A stretch of 64,000 bases of DNA from Streptacidiphilus pinicola. GTDB taxonomy: Bacteria; Actinomycetota; Actinomycetes; Streptomycetales; Streptomycetaceae. How positions within the stretch are numbered: position 1 is the first letter of the stretch; every line of letters starts with the position of its first letter. A model generated the notes under the pieces. It was not told the origin of the DNA. It searched no databases and was given only the letters and a program-made list of their open reading frames with translations. The stretch is from assembly GCF_003258295.1 (NCBI RefSeq), contig NZ_QKYN01000074.1:1-64000 (forward strand), read 5' to 3'. Below are positions 32,974 to 42,190 of this stretch, piece after piece. A program made the position numbers and the translations under genes.

Positions 32974-33603
32974 GTGGACGAAGCCAAGCTGGGACTGCGG
33001 GAGCGGAAGAAGCAGCGGACCCGCGCGGCGATCTCCGACGCGGCGATCGGGCTCTTCCTGGAGCACGGATTCAGCCAGGTCTCGGTGGCCCAGGTGGCCG
33101 AGGCGGCGGAGGTGTCCAAGCGGACGCTCTTCGCCTACTTCCCGTCCAAGGAAGACCTGGTGGTGCACCGCCTGGCCGACCACGAGACGGAGCTCGCGCG
33201 GGTCGTCAGGGCGCGCGGGAACGACGCGTCACCGCTCGCGGCGGTGCGCGCGCACTTCCTTGCGGGGCTGAGCGAGCGGGACCCGATCACGGGGCTGAAC
33301 GACCACCCCCAGGTCCTGCGGCTGACCCGGATGATCCTCGACGCGCCCTCGCTGGTGGCCCGGATGGAGGGCTTCAAATCCGGCGCGGAACGGGCGCTCG
33401 CCGCCGCCCTGCACGAGACCGCGGACCTGCCCGAGCTCACGGCGCGGTTGGGGGCGGTCCAGATCGTCGCGGTCCAGTGGGCGCTGTCGCAGGACAACGC
33501 CCACCGCATGGCGGCCGGGGAGACGGCCGACGGCCGCTACCCGGGCGCGGTGGCCGACGCCCAGCACGGCTTCGCACTGCTGGCGCACGGCCTGGGGGAG
33601 TGA
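32974..33603 (+). CDS. TetR-family regulator (209 aa)
   Basis: The N-terminal helix-turn-helix is clear: RKKQRTRAAISDAAIGLFLE, then VSVAQVAEAAEVSKRTLFAYF and PSKEDL (residues 8 to about 52). A divergent ligand-binding C-terminal domain follows. A TACGGT hexamer at 32961-32966 lies 7 nt before the GTG at 32974, giving a leaderless start; the GTG at 32965 is possible but overlaps that hexamer. It is divergent from the FAD monooxygenase, the likely regulated gene, with an inverted repeat between them. The ligand is probably the monooxygenase substrate or a related aromatic compound (inference). Confidence 0.9.
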   Translation: MDEAKLGLRERKKQRTRAAISDAAIGLFLEHGFSQVSVAQVAEAAEVSKRTLFAYFPSKEDLVVHRLADHETELARVVRARGNDASPLAAVRAHFLAGLSERDPITGLNDHPQVLRLTRMILDAPSLVARMEGFKSGAERALAAALHETADLPELTARLGAVQIVAVQWALSQDNAHRMAAGETADGRYPGAVADAQHGFALLAHGLGE

Positions 33604-33653
33604 CCCCGCGTCAGCGAAGCCGCCGAGGAGCCCCGGGCCCAGAAGTCCCTCGC

Positions 33654-34172
33654 CTAGGCGTCCGCGGCCGGGGCGCGGTTGTGGTCGCCCGTGGTGCCGT
33701 CGAGGAGCTCGCGGAGGATGTCCACGTGGCCCGCGTGGCGCGCGGTCTCCTCGATCATGTGGACCAGCACCCAGCGCATCGAGACCTGCGCACCGGCCCA
33801 TGAGGTGCCGGTGGCGTCCAGGTCGCTCGCCTCGATGACGGCGTTGGCCGCCGCGCAGGCCCGCTCGTAGAAGGCGAGGAGGTCGGCCGTCTTCTCGCCG
33901 GGCTCGACGCGCAGGTCGGCGTCCTCGTCCTCCTCGTCGAAGGGGAGCGGCTCCGTCGCGACCCCGAAGGTCTGGCAGAACCAGCCGTACTCGCACGCGC
34001 CCAGGTGCTTGACCAGGCCGAGGAGCGTGGTGCCCGAGGACACCGGGGAGGTGCGCAGCTGCTCGTCGTCCAGGCCCTCCAGCTTCCAGCGGATGGCGGC
34101 GCGGTGGCGCTCCATGCTGTGGAGCAGGATCTCCTTCTCGGTCCCCGTGTGGGGCGACCTCATCGTCGTCAT
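33654..34172 (-). CDS. DinB/DUF664-family protein (172 aa)
   Basis: Four-helix-bundle metalloenzyme fold. Likely metal His residues are in LVKHLGACEYGW near residue 50 and in HMIEETARHAGHVDILRELL near 140, the usual H...HxxxH arrangement. Actinobacterial members include mycothiol-dependent transferases, which would fit the mshC gene 4.4 kb away, though direct involvement is inference. The start at 34172 has TACGTT 7 nt upstream (minus strand), suggesting a leaderless mRNA. It is divergent from the next phosphatase gene. Confidence 0.88.
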   Translation of the reverse strand: MTTMRSPHTGTEKEILLHSMERHRAAIRWKLEGLDDEQLRTSPVSSGTTLLGLVKHLGACEYGWFCQTFGVATEPLPFDEEDEDADLRVEPGEKTADLLAFYERACAAANAVIEASDLDATGTSWAGAQVSMRWVLVHMIEETARHAGHVDILRELLDGTTGDHNRAPAADA

Positions 34173-34228
34173 GCTCGCGAACGTAGCAGCGGGCACTGAC
34201 AGCACGCGGCTGATTTAGGCTGGGCAGC

Positions 34229-34942
34229 ATGCCGACGTTGCTGCTGGTCCGCCATGGCCGTTCCACCGCGAACTCCTCAGGGATCCTGGCCGGGTGGAGC
34301 CCCGGCGTCGCGCTGGACGAACACGGGGAGCAGCAGGCCAAGACTCTGGCCGAGCGGCTCGCCGCGCTGCCGCTGCAGACGGTGGTCAGCAGCCCGCTGG
34401 ACCGCTGCCGGCAGACCCTCGGGCCGCTGCTCGCGACCCGGCCGGAACTCACCCTGCGGTTGGACGAGCGCCTGGGGGAGTGCCGCTACGGCGACTGGAC
34501 CGGCCGCGGCCTGGCCGAGCTGGCCAAGGAGCCGCTGTGGGCCACCGTGCAGACCCAGCCGTCCGCCGCGACCTTCCCCGGACCGGAGGGCGAGTCCCTG
34601 CGCGAGATGAGCCACCGGGCGGTGGAGAGCGTGCGCGAGTGGGACGCCGAGGTCGAGCGCGAGCACGGACCGGACGCGGTCTGGCTGGCCTGCAGCCACG
34701 GCGACGTGATCAAGGCGATCGTCGCGGACGCCCTCGGCCTGCACCTGGACCTGTTCCAGCGCATCTCGATCGAACCCGCCTCGATCACCGCGATCCGCTA
34801 CACCTCGGTCCGCCCGTACCTGCTCCGCCTCGGGGACACCGGAGACCTCGGCGGCCTCGCGCCGCGTCCGCGCCCGGCTTCGAGCGACGGCGAGCAGGGG
34901 CGGGACGACGCCGTGGTCGGCGGCGACACCGGAACCCGGTGA
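34229..34942 (+). CDS. MSMEG_4193-type histidine phosphatase (237 aa)
   Basis: Phosphoglycerate-mutase-like protein: LLLVRHGRSTANSSGILAG has the catalytic RHG near residue 8, VVSSPLDRCRQT follows, and WLACSHGDVIKAIVADALG near 155 supplies the second His. This family is found in actinobacteria beside DUF3090 and SCO1664-like genes, as here, in the same order. TAGGCT at 34216-34221 lies 7 nt before the ATG (leaderless). The physiological substrate is not known to me. Confidence 0.9.
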   Translation: MPTLLLVRHGRSTANSSGILAGWSPGVALDEHGEQQAKTLAERLAALPLQTVVSSPLDRCRQTLGPLLATRPELTLRLDERLGECRYGDWTGRGLAELAKEPLWATVQTQPSAATFPGPEGESLREMSHRAVESVREWDAEVEREHGPDAVWLACSHGDVIKAIVADALGLHLDLFQRISIEPASITAIRYTSVRPYLLRLGDTGDLGGLAPRPRPASSDGEQGRDDAVVGGDTGTR

Positions 34943-34950
34943 CCAGTGGG

Positions 34951-34956
34951 TAGGGT
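34951..34956 (+). promoter_or_regulatory. -10-like element upstream of the DUF3090 gene
   Basis: TAGGGT immediately after the phosphatase gene. It would give a transcript with about 120 nt of 5' untranslated sequence before the GTG at 35083. Confidence 0.35.
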
Positions 34957-35082
34957 GGAATGGATCGCGAGATCGTTTCGGCGCCCTCGAGATCCGTCCC
35001 GTCCCACCCGGGTCATGTCAGGGCCTCCGCACGACCCGACCCGGCCCGTCCCCTCGCCCTCCGATTCCGTGGAGCAGACATC

Positions 35083-35649
35083 GTGCCCCGCCAGGTGTTC
35101 TTCTACGACCCCCCCGAGCGCTTCGTGGCCGGAACGGTCGGCGAGCCGGGCCACCGCGCCTTCTACCTGCAGGCCAGCGCCCGCGGTCGGATCACCACCG
35201 TGCTGCTGGAGAAGGGGCAGGTCGCCGCGCTGGCCGAGCGCGTCGACGAGCTGCTCGACGAGGTCGTCCGGCGTGCGGGCGGCAGCACCTCGGTGCCCGC
35301 CCTCGCCCCGCCGGAGATGATGGACTCCGCCCCGCTGGACAGCCCCATCGACGAGGAGTTCCGGGTCGGCACCATGGCGCTGGCCTGGGACGACACGGTT
35401 CAGCTGCTGGTTGTCGAGGCGCAGGAGGTCGTCGAGGGCGAGGAGGAGGCCGACGAGCCGACCCTCTTCGAGGACGAGGAGGAGGGCCCCTCGCTGCTGC
35501 GGGTGCGCCTCAACGGCGCGATGGCCCGCGTCTTCGCCAAGCGGGCCCTGGAGCTGGTCTCGGCCGGACGGCCGCCGTGCCCCTTCTGCAGCCTGCCGCT
35601 GGACCCGGAGGGCCATGTGTGCCCGCGTCAGAACGGTTACCGGCGCTGA
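35083..35649 (+). CDS. DUF3090-family protein (188 aa)
   Basis: Starts PRQVFFYDPPERFVAGTVGE, the invariant opening of this actinobacterial family, from a GTG at 35083 with GGAG upstream; the longer frame from 34960 adds unrelated residues. The body is alpha/beta with an acidic insert (EVVEGEEEADE ... FEDEEEG). The C-terminus CPFCSLPLDPEGHVCPRQNG looks like a zinc-binding knuckle. Function unknown. Its 3' end overlaps the SCO1664-type gene by 31 nt, so the two proteins are probably made together. Confidence 0.92.
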   Translation: MPRQVFFYDPPERFVAGTVGEPGHRAFYLQASARGRITTVLLEKGQVAALAERVDELLDEVVRRAGGSTSVPALAPPEMMDSAPLDSPIDEEFRVGTMALAWDDTVQLLVVEAQEVVEGEEEADEPTLFEDEEEGPSLLRVRLNGAMARVFAKRALELVSAGRPPCPFCSLPLDPEGHVCPRQNGYRR

Positions 35650-36536
35650 GCGCCCAGGGCCCCGCGCCCAGCTCCCAGCCCGGTTCGCAGCCGCTCGCGG
35701 TACCGGAGGCGGACCCGGCCGCCTGCGCGGCCCTCGCCGCCGACCCGGACCGCGCCCTGGCCCTGCTGCGCGACGGCGAACTGACGGTCCACGGACGGAT
35801 CACCGACGCGTCCAACGCCGCCTTCTACTGCACCGTCAAGGGTGGGGACGACGGCGACAGCGCGATCTGCGTCTACAAGCCGGTGCGCGGCGAGCGCCCG
35901 CTGTGGGACTTCCCCGACGGCACGCTCGCCGGCCGGGAGACCGCCGCCTACCTCGTCTCCGCGGCGACCGGCTGGGGCCTGGTGCCGCCGACGGCGCTGC
36001 GGGAGGGGCCGTTCGGCGAGGGCATGTGCCAGATATGGATCGAGCCCGACCCGCAGGCGCCGGAACTGCTCAGCCTGCAGCCGGGCGAGGAACCGCAGCC
36101 GGGTTGGCACGCCATCGGCCTCGCCGAGGTCGAACCCGGCCGCACCGCGCTGTTCGTCCACGCCGACGACGAGCGGCTGCGCCGGCTCGCGGTTCTGGAC
36201 GCCGTCCTCAACAACGGCGACCGCAAGGGCGGCCACCTGTTGACCGCGGCCGACGGCCGGCTCTACGGCATCGACCACGGGGTCACCTTCGCCGTGCCCG
36301 GCAAGCTGCGTACGCTGCTGTGGGGTTGGGCGGGGGAGCCACTGACCGCTGACGCGACGGAGGCGCTGGGCCGGCTGCGCGCCGAGCTGGAGGGTGCCCT
36401 GGGCGCCGCGCTGGCACCGCTGCTGACCCCGGACGAGATCGCCGCGACGGCCGTCCGGGTGGACACGCTGCTGAAGGACGGTCACCACCCCTACCCGTCC
36501 CGGGACTGGCCGTCCGTCCCGTGGCCGCCCATCTGA
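35619..36536 (+). CDS. SCO1664-family kinase-like protein (305 aa)
   Basis: Shows a phosphatidylinositol/protein-kinase-like fold pattern: ICVYKPVRGERPLWDFPDGT (ATP-binding Lys) near residue 85, REGPFGEGMCQIWIEPD (hinge region) near 135, a catalytic-loop-like LDAVLNNGDRKGGHLL near 195 and LYGIDHGVTF (DFG-like) near 215. Substrate unknown. The GTG at 35619 is chosen because GGAGG at 35607-35611 precedes it and no later ATG or GTG suits. This places a rare TTA leucine codon at codon 7 (35637-35639), so translation could depend on bldA tRNA if the start is right. Overlaps DUF3090. Confidence 0.85.
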   Translation: MPASERLPALSAQGPAPSSQPGSQPLAVPEADPAACAALAADPDRALALLRDGELTVHGRITDASNAAFYCTVKGGDDGDSAICVYKPVRGERPLWDFPDGTLAGRETAAYLVSAATGWGLVPPTALREGPFGEGMCQIWIEPDPQAPELLSLQPGEEPQPGWHAIGLAEVEPGRTALFVHADDERLRRLAVLDAVLNNGDRKGGHLLTAADGRLYGIDHGVTFAVPGKLRTLLWGWAGEPLTADATEALGRLRAELEGALGAALAPLLTPDEIAATAVRVDTLLKDGHHPYPSRDWPSVPWPPI

Positions 36537-36672
36537 CGCCCCGACGGGGGGCGCCCGGCAGACCGGTGAGGGGAGGATCGGGGGCAAACCCCTCGACCCG
36601 GTGGCGGGCGCGGGGTGGGCTCGGGCATAGTGTCGCCGCCCGCAACGGCCGCGCTCTGCCCGAGGACTGCCC

Positions 36673-37416
36673 ATGACCGCTCCGTACGCCGCCGCCCAGC
36701 CCACCGCTCCGCAGGAGCTCGTCGTCGACGAGGCCGAGCTCGGCCCCGGCGTCTTCAGCTACTGGGGCGCGCGCTGGCCCAAGTGGCGGCAGATCGCCCT
36801 CTGGTTCACGATCGTGTTCTTCATCTGCACGGTGATCATGAGCCCGTTCGGGATCTGGTTCATGGTGGTGGCCCTGCGCAGCCCCACCTACTCGAAGAAG
36901 GCCCGCGCCAAGCGCGTCGACCTGCACCAGCGCGGGGTCGTCGTCCACGGCGCCGAGGGCCCGGTGGCCGTCTACCGCTTCACCGACCTGACGGTCCACC
37001 AGAAGATCACCGAGAACTACTACAACGGCGTCAAGACCGGCACCCACTACCTGCTCACGCTGACCGGACCGGACGGCAGGAGCTCCAAGCTCACCCAGTT
37101 CTACGAGAACATCCCGCACCTGATGCAGACGGTCCAGCAGGGCGTCGTCGAGGCCCAGCTGCCGCGCGCCCTGGCCACCGTCCAGGCCGGCTACCCGGTG
37201 CCCTTCGGGCCCTTCTCGGTCACCCAGCAGGGCCTGATCTGCGACGCCAAGACCACGGTCACCTGGCCGCTGCTGGACCGCATCGTGGTGCGCCAGGGCG
37301 TGGTCCGGATCATGGTCCACGGGCGACGCACGCCGCAGGCGGCGAAGGGCATCTTCAGGATCCCGAACTACGGGCTGTTCCTGACCCTGGTCAGCAACGT
37401 GCGCGCGCAGAGCTGA
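36673..37416 (+). CDS. Membrane-associated hypothetical protein, DUF6585-like (247 aa)
   Basis: After a Pro/Ala-rich start, VFSYWGARWPKWRQIALWFT precedes a single strong membrane helix (WFTIVFFICTVIMSPFGIWF). The cytoplasmic part is beta-rich: RVDLHQRGVVVHGAEGPVAV, YRFTDLTVHQKITENYYNGV and YLLTLTGPDGRSSKLTQF resemble pleckstrin-like proteins annotated DUF6585, with moderate certainty. No catalytic residues are visible. GAGGA lies upstream of the ATG. It is convergent with the alpha/beta hydrolase gene. Function unknown. Confidence 0.78.
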   Translation: MTAPYAAAQPTAPQELVVDEAELGPGVFSYWGARWPKWRQIALWFTIVFFICTVIMSPFGIWFMVVALRSPTYSKKARAKRVDLHQRGVVVHGAEGPVAVYRFTDLTVHQKITENYYNGVKTGTHYLLTLTGPDGRSSKLTQFYENIPHLMQTVQQGVVEAQLPRALATVQAGYPVPFGPFSVTQQGLICDAKTTVTWPLLDRIVVRQGVVRIMVHGRRTPQAAKGIFRIPNYGLFLTLVSNVRAQS

Positions 37417-37439
37417 GCGCCCGGCGGCGGTCCCGCGGT

Positions 37440-38432
37440 TCATCCCGGCAGCAGCGCGAGCCACTCCAGCAGGAGCCGGTTCACCTCGGCCGGCCGTTCC
37501 TGCTGGATCCAGTGCCCGCAGCCCTTCAGCAGGTGGAACGAGAGCAGGCGCGGCAGCGTGGTCGGGAAGGCGGCGACGGCGTCCGCCAGCCACGTCGTGG
37601 ACGGGTCCCTCGCGCCGCCGAGGAAGAGGGACGGCTGGGTGAGCGGGGCGCCGTCGAGGTCGGCGAGGTCCGCCCAGTCGCGGTCCATGTTCCGGTACCG
37701 GTTCAGCGCCCCGGTCAGGCCGGTCCGCTCGAACTCGGCGGCGTAGACGTCGAGGTCGTCCTCGCTCAGCCAGCGCGGCCGGGCGTCGGCCGCACGGGCC
37801 GGGAAGCGCTCGCGCAGGGTGGCGCCGGGTGCGACGAAGTGCGGGTCGGGGTCGTCCGGGCCGGGCATCGTGTCGCCCGACAGCGCCGCGTAGAAGCCCG
37901 CCAGCCAGCCGCGCACGTCCGGCTCGATCTCCGCCTCCGCCCGGCCGGGCTGCTGGAAGTACGAGACGTAGAACTCCTCCCCCGGCCCGCCCGTCGCGGC
38001 GAACACCTCGCTCGGCCGTGGGCCGCCGCGCGGCGCGTACGGGACGCTCAGCAGGCCCACGGCGCGGAACACCTCCGGATGGAGCAGCGCGCTGTTCGCG
38101 GCGATCCCCGCGCCCCAGTCGTGCCCGACCACCACCGTGTGCCGCTCGCCCAGCCCGCGCACCACGGCGAGGTTGTCCTCGACCAGCTCCCGCATCCGGT
38201 ATGCGGAGACGTCCGCCGGGTGGGCGGAGCGGCCGTAGCCGCGTACGTCGATCGCCACGGCCCGGTAGCCGGCCGAGGCCAGGGCGGGCAGCTGCCGGCG
38301 CCACGCGTACCAGGACTCCGGGAAGCCGTGCAGCAGCAGGACCATCGGTCCGCGCCCCTGTTCGACCAGATGGATCCGGCCGGCTCCGTTCGTGATCAGC
38401 CGGTGCGCGGCCTCGGCGGCGTGGCGTGACAT
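37440..38432 (-). CDS. Alpha/beta hydrolase, epoxide-hydrolase-like (330 aa)
   Basis: Oxyanion motif [20 protein letters not shown] near residue 32 and nucleophile motif [13 protein letters not shown] near 100, with Asp as nucleophile, match soluble epoxide hydrolases and haloalkane dehalogenases. [10 protein letters not shown] may give the acid residue, and [15 protein letters not shown] supplies the catalytic His near the C-terminus. The start at 38432 follows GGAGGAGG at good spacing. It is divergent from mshC with 142 bp between. Epoxide hydrolysis is the most likely reaction; the substrate is unknown. Confidence 0.88.
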   Translation of the reverse strand: MSRHAAEAAHRLITNGAGRIHLVEQGRGPMVLLLHGFPESWYAWRRQLPALASAGYRAVAIDVRGYGRSAHPADVSAYRMRELVEDNLAVVRGLGERHTVVVGHDWGAGIAANSALLHPEVFRAVGLLSVPYAPRGGPRPSEVFAATGGPGEEFYVSYFQQPGRAEAEIEPDVRGWLAGFYAALSGDTMPGPDDPDPHFVAPGATLRERFPARAADARPRWLSEDDLDVYAAEFERTGLTGALNRYRNMDRDWADLADLDGAPLTQPSLFLGGARDPSTTWLADAVAAFPTTLPRLLSFHLLKGCGHWIQQERPAEVNRLLLEWLALLPG

Positions 38433-38561
38433 GGGGTCCTCCTCCCGTGTCATTCGACTTTCGACTGCCGTCGACCGATCCGTCCGGTTCGACCCCTTCG
38501 TGTCGTTGCCGTTTCGGCAAATGGCCGAGAAGGTCGTTAGCGGATCGAATGATCAGCCGGT

Positions 38562-38567
38562 TAGAGT
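38562..38567 (+). promoter_or_regulatory. -10 element of mshC
   Basis: TAGAGT ends 7 nt before the ATG at 38575, consistent with a leaderless mshC transcript. There is no convincing Shine-Dalgarno sequence. Confidence 0.5.
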
Positions 38568-38574
38568 CAAGGCT

Positions 38575-39801
38575 ATGCATGCCTGGCCCGCTTCCGAGGT
38601 GCCCCTGCTACCAGGCAAGGGGCAGCCTCTGCGCATCCACGACACCGCGTCGGGCGAGCTGCAGACGACGACGCCCGGGCAGACCGCCCGGCTCTACGTC
38701 TGCGGCATCACCCCCTACGACGCCACCCACCTTGGCCACGCGGCCACCTACAACGCTTTCGACCTGGTGCAGCGCATCTGGTTGGACGCGGGCCACCAGG
38801 TCGTCTATGTACAGAACGTCACCGACATCGACGACCCGCTGCTGGAGCGGGCCGTCGCCACCGGCGAGGACTGGGTGGCCTTGGCGGAGCGTGAGACCGC
38901 GCTCTTCCGCGAGGACATGACGGCGCTTCGGATGCTGCCGCCCGCGCACTACGTCGGCGCGGTCGAGTCGATCCCGCTGATAGTGCCGTTGATCCAGGAC
39001 CTGCTGGACAAGGGCGCCGCCTACGAGGTCGACGGCGACATCTACTTCTCCATCGCCTCCGACAAGCGCTTCGGCGAGGTCTCCGGCTACGACGCCGAGA
39101 CCATGCTGCGCTACTTCGGCGAGCGCGGCGGCGACCCGGACCGTCCGGGCAAGAAGCACCGCCTCGACCCGCTGCTGTGGCTCTCCCAGCGCCCCGGTGA
39201 GCCCGCCTGGGACACCTCGCTCGGCCACGGCCGACCTGGCTGGCACATCGAGTGCGTGGCGATCGCACTCCAGCACCTCGGGATGGGCTTCGACATCCAG
39301 GGCGGCGGGAGCGACCTGGTCTTCCCGCACCACGAGATGGGCGCCTCGCACGCCCAGGTGCACACCGACACCCACCCCTACGCCCGGCACTACGTGCACG
39401 CGGGCATGGTCGCCCTCGACGGCGAGAAGATGTCGAAGTCGCGCGGCAACCTGGTCTTCGTCTCCAAGCTGCGGCGTGACGGCGTCGACCCGGCGGCGAT
39501 CCGGCTCGCGCTGCTGAACCACCACTACCGCAGCGACTGGGAGTGGACCGACGCCGACCTCAGCGGCGCGCAGGAGCGGCTGGCCCGCTGGCGCGCGGCG
39601 GTCTCCCGTCCGGACGGCCCGGACGCGAGCTCCCTCCTCACGGAGGTCCGCGCCGCCCTCGCCGAGGACCTCGACGCGCCCCGCGCCCTCGCGGCGGTCG
39701 ACGCCTGGGCAGCCCGCCAGTCCGCCGACGGCGGCGAGAACACCGGCGCGCCGGGCCTCGTCTCCCGCCTCGTCGACGCACTGCTGGGCGTCGCGCTGTA
39801 G
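38575..39801 (+). CDS. mshC: MshC, cysteine--glucosaminyl-inositol ligase of mycothiol synthesis
   Basis: ATP-dependent ligase joining cysteine to GlcN-myo-inositol, a step of mycothiol biosynthesis in actinobacteria. It is a CysRS paralogue: [20 protein letters not shown] (zinc Cys and HIGH), [42 protein letters not shown] and [10 protein letters not shown] (KMSKS) are in the expected order. At 408 residues it lacks the C-terminal tRNA-binding part of true CysRS, and the N-terminus [20 protein letters not shown] is MshC-like. Its synteny with the phosphatase/DUF3090/SCO1664 group, interrupted by two genes, supports the call. Confidence 0.95.
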   Translation: MHAWPASEVPLLPGKGQPLRIHDTASGELQTTTPGQTARLYVCGITPYDATHLGHAATYNAFDLVQRIWLDAGHQVVYVQNVTDIDDPLLERAVATGEDWVALAERETALFREDMTALRMLPPAHYVGAVESIPLIVPLIQDLLDKGAAYEVDGDIYFSIASDKRFGEVSGYDAETMLRYFGERGGDPDRPGKKHRLDPLLWLSQRPGEPAWDTSLGHGRPGWHIECVAIALQHLGMGFDIQGGGSDLVFPHHEMGASHAQVHTDTHPYARHYVHAGMVALDGEKMSKSRGNLVFVSKLRRDGVDPAAIRLALLNHHYRSDWEWTDADLSGAQERLARWRAAVSRPDGPDASSLLTEVRAALAEDLDAPRALAAVDAWAARQSADGGENTGAPGLVSRLVDALLGVAL

Positions 39802-39803
39802 CT

Positions 39804-39916
39804 GCACCATCAGGGGCGCGGGGAACTGCGCGAGCAACCACCCTGTGCGGATGGCGCTGCTCGTTCGGCGAGTCACCACACACGGTGGCTTGTCGCGCAG
39901 TTCCCCGCGCCCCTGG
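39804..39916. repeat. Intergenic inverted repeat, copy B
   Basis: Arms at 39804-39837 and 39890-39916 pair (CAGGGGCGCGGGGAACTGCG with its mirror). The interior (CGAGCAACCACC ... GTGCGGATGG ... GGTGGCTTGTCG) matches copy A at 4500-4620 almost base for base. It lies between convergent mshC and the glycosyltransferase gene. Confidence 0.75.
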
Positions 39917-39932
39917 CGTTCTGCAACGTCCC

Positions 39933-41123
39933 TCAGCGGGCCGGTTCCTTCTCGGGGGCCGGATACGTCCGGCCCTTCCACGCGGCGCCTCGGCCGCGCC
40001 AGTGCTGGATCGCCGAGTCGACGGTCATCAGCAGGTACAGGCCCGCCGTGAACGGCAGCAGCAGCGCCTCGCGTGCCGGGCGGCCGTAGTAGGCGAGCAT
40101 CGGGCGGTAGGTGAAGGTCATCAGCGCCCACGCGGCCAGCGCCGGCAGCGCGACCGGCGGCGCGAGCGTCACCGCCCCGACGAGGGTCAGCACCGGCGGG
40201 ACCAGGTAGACCAGGGTCAGCCCCAGCACGGTCCCGGCCAGCAGGAAGACGTTGTGCCGCAGCTGCGCGTACGCGCTGCGGGAGACCATCCGCCACAGCT
40301 GGCCCAGCTCCGGGTAGGGGCGGACGCTGTCGACGGAGTCGGCGAGGCCGAGCCAGGTGCGTCCGCCGCCGCGCTTGACCAGTCGGGCGAGGTTCACGTC
40401 GTCGATCACCGCGCCGCGGATCGCGGCGACCCCGCCCGCGCGGGCCAGCGCCTCGCGGCGCACCAGCGTGCAGCCGCCCGCCGCCGCGGCGGTCCGCGAG
40501 CCGGGCTCGTTGCTCCAGCGGAACGGGTAGAGCTGGGCGAAGAAGTAGACGAAGGCCGGCACGATGAGCTGCTCCCAGCGGGTGCGCACGCTCAGCCGGG
40601 CCATCTGCGAGACCAGGTCGTAGCCATGGCCGGCGTCCGCGCCCTCCGCGCCCTCGGCCGAGGAGACGAGGTTCTCCAGCGAGTCCGGCTCGTGTGCGAT
40701 GTCCGCGTCGGTCAGCAGCAGGTACTCGACGTCCCCGGCCAGCTCGACGCCGTGCCGCAGCGCCCACAGCTTGCCGGTCCAGCCGGCTGGCGGCTCGCCG
40801 GGCGAGGTGACCGTCAACGGCAGGGCGGCGCCCGGCGCGGACCCGAGCCGGCGGGCCAGCTCGCCGGTGCCGTCGGTGCTCCCGTCGTCGACGAGGATCA
40901 CCCGCGCCTCGCCGCCGTACCGCTGCGCCAGCAGCGACGGCAGGCTGAGCGGCAGCACCTCCGCCTCGTCCCGCGCCGGGACCACGATCGCCACGGAGGG
41001 CCGGGGGCTGTCCGCGGCGCGGGGCGGCAGGCGCACGTCGGTGCGCCAGAAGCCGCCCTGGCAGAACGTCAGCCAGAGCCAGGCGAGCAGGGACAGGCAC
41101 GCGATCAAGGTCAGCACCGTCAC
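39933..41123 (-). CDS. HpnB-like family 2 glycosyltransferase (396 aa)
   Basis: Membrane glycosyltransferase resembling the hopanoid-associated HpnB type. An N-terminal helix (VLTLIACLSLLAWLWLTF) is followed by a GT2 domain: VAIVVPARDEAEVLPLSLPS, ILVDDGSTDGTGEL, YLLLTDADIAH (DXD-type). Several C-terminal helices follow (GTVLGLTLVYLVPPVLTLVG and others). Minus-strand CATACT lies 7 nt before the GTG at 41123, so I place a leaderless start there; the upstream ATG at 41150 remains possible. No other hopanoid genes are in the window, so the substrate stays open. Confidence 0.85.
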   Translation of the reverse strand: MTVLTLIACLSLLAWLWLTFCQGGFWRTDVRLPPRAADSPRPSVAIVVPARDEAEVLPLSLPSLLAQRYGGEARVILVDDGSTDGTGELARRLGSAPGAALPLTVTSPGEPPAGWTGKLWALRHGVELAGDVEYLLLTDADIAHEPDSLENLVSSAEGAEGADAGHGYDLVSQMARLSVRTRWEQLIVPAFVYFFAQLYPFRWSNEPGSRTAAAAGGCTLVRREALARAGGVAAIRGAVIDDVNLARLVKRGGGRTWLGLADSVDSVRPYPELGQLWRMVSRSAYAQLRHNVFLLAGTVLGLTLVYLVPPVLTLVGAVTLAPPVALPALAAWALMTFTYRPMLAYYGRPAREALLLPFTAGLYLLMTVDSAIQHWRGRGAAWKGRTYPAPEKEPAR

Positions 41124-41240
41124 GCGCGCGAGTATGCCGCAGATCCCCACCGCCCGCGCCCCGACACCGCGGCCGGCGGGCCACCGGTGAGCCGATTAAT
41201 CGGTTGCAGACATCCCGTGACGGGGTGTGAGCTCCCGGGC

Positions 41241-42107
41241 ATGACGATTGTGCTGGGTACGCCGAATGCCGACGGGATGCGCGAGGCAAGGGGCGTGCTG
41301 CGGGAGTGGCAGTACGACGGAGCGCCGATGCAGCTGCATCCGGGGGACATCGGCTGGAACTACCGGTTCGGGACGGCCGAGACGGCCGCCGTGGTCCGGA
41401 CCTGGAGCCGGGACGGACGGCTCCTCGCCGTCGGGATGCTGGACTCGCCGACGGTGCTGCGGATCACGGTCGCTCCCGACGCCTTCCGGGACGAGGACCT
41501 GGCGCGGCGGCTGGTCGAGGACCTCTCGCTGCCCGAGCGCGGCGTGCTGCCGGCCGGAGCCGTGTCCGTCGAGGCGCCGCTGGGCCTGCTGCTCCACGAT
41601 CTGCTGACCGAGGAGGGCTGGGGCCTCGACGAGCCGTGGACGCCGCTCTTCCGCGACCTCGCGGAGGCGGTGGAGGACCCCGGAGCGAGGATCGAGAGGA
41701 TGGGCGCCGAGCAGGCCCAGGACTTCGCCGACGTCCTGCGGTCGGCGTTCAACACCTCGCGGCCCACCCGCGACTACTGGCACGCGATGACCGCCGGACC
41801 GTTCTCCGCGGACGCCCGCTGTCTGGGCGCCTGCGACGACCAGGGCAACGTGGCGGCGGTGGTGACGGTGTGGTCGGCCGGCCCGGGCAAGCCCGGCCTG
41901 GTCGAGCCGATGGGGGTCCACGCCGACCACCGTGGTCGCGGCTACGGCCGGGCGATCACCCTCGCGGGGGCGGCCGCACTGCGGGAGATGGGCTCGTCCA
42001 GCGTGCGCGTGTGCACGCTGAGCTCCAACGTCGGTGGCGTGGCCACGTACAGGGCGGCCGGCTTCGAGGCGAGGCCGGAGATTGGCGACCGGATCCGGAA
42101 GGCCTGA
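41241..42107 (+). CDS. GNAT-family N-acetyltransferase (288 aa)
   Basis: The C-terminal half has the acetyl-CoA-binding signature EPMGVHADHRGRGYGRAITL (R/Q-x-x-G-x-G/A) near residue 225, then SSSVRVCTLSSNVGGVATYRAAGF. The N-terminal half (about residues 1-140) may be a second, degenerate GNAT lobe. The acceptor substrate is unknown. The ATG at 41241 starts MTIVLGTPNADGMREARGVL; the much longer open frame upstream overlaps the antisense glycosyltransferase and is not real. It is divergent from the glycosyltransferase gene. Confidence 0.85.
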   Translation: MTIVLGTPNADGMREARGVLREWQYDGAPMQLHPGDIGWNYRFGTAETAAVVRTWSRDGRLLAVGMLDSPTVLRITVAPDAFRDEDLARRLVEDLSLPERGVLPAGAVSVEAPLGLLLHDLLTEEGWGLDEPWTPLFRDLAEAVEDPGARIERMGAEQAQDFADVLRSAFNTSRPTRDYWHAMTAGPFSADARCLGACDDQGNVAAVVTVWSAGPGKPGLVEPMGVHADHRGRGYGRAITLAGAAALREMGSSSVRVCTLSSNVGGVATYRAAGFEARPEIGDRIRKA

Positions 42108-42190
42108 CACCGACGCCCCAAGGCTGGTGGAGCGGGTCGGGGGCGTTCGCGGGGGTCGTCGCGGGCGCGGATCGGCTAAGGTCGGACGCT

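Noticed and set aside
39543-42107. 854-codon frame joining the mshC end, glycosyltransferase antisense and GNAT
   Set aside because: Only the last 288 codons (from 41241) are protein-like; the rest is antisense or intergenic read-through.
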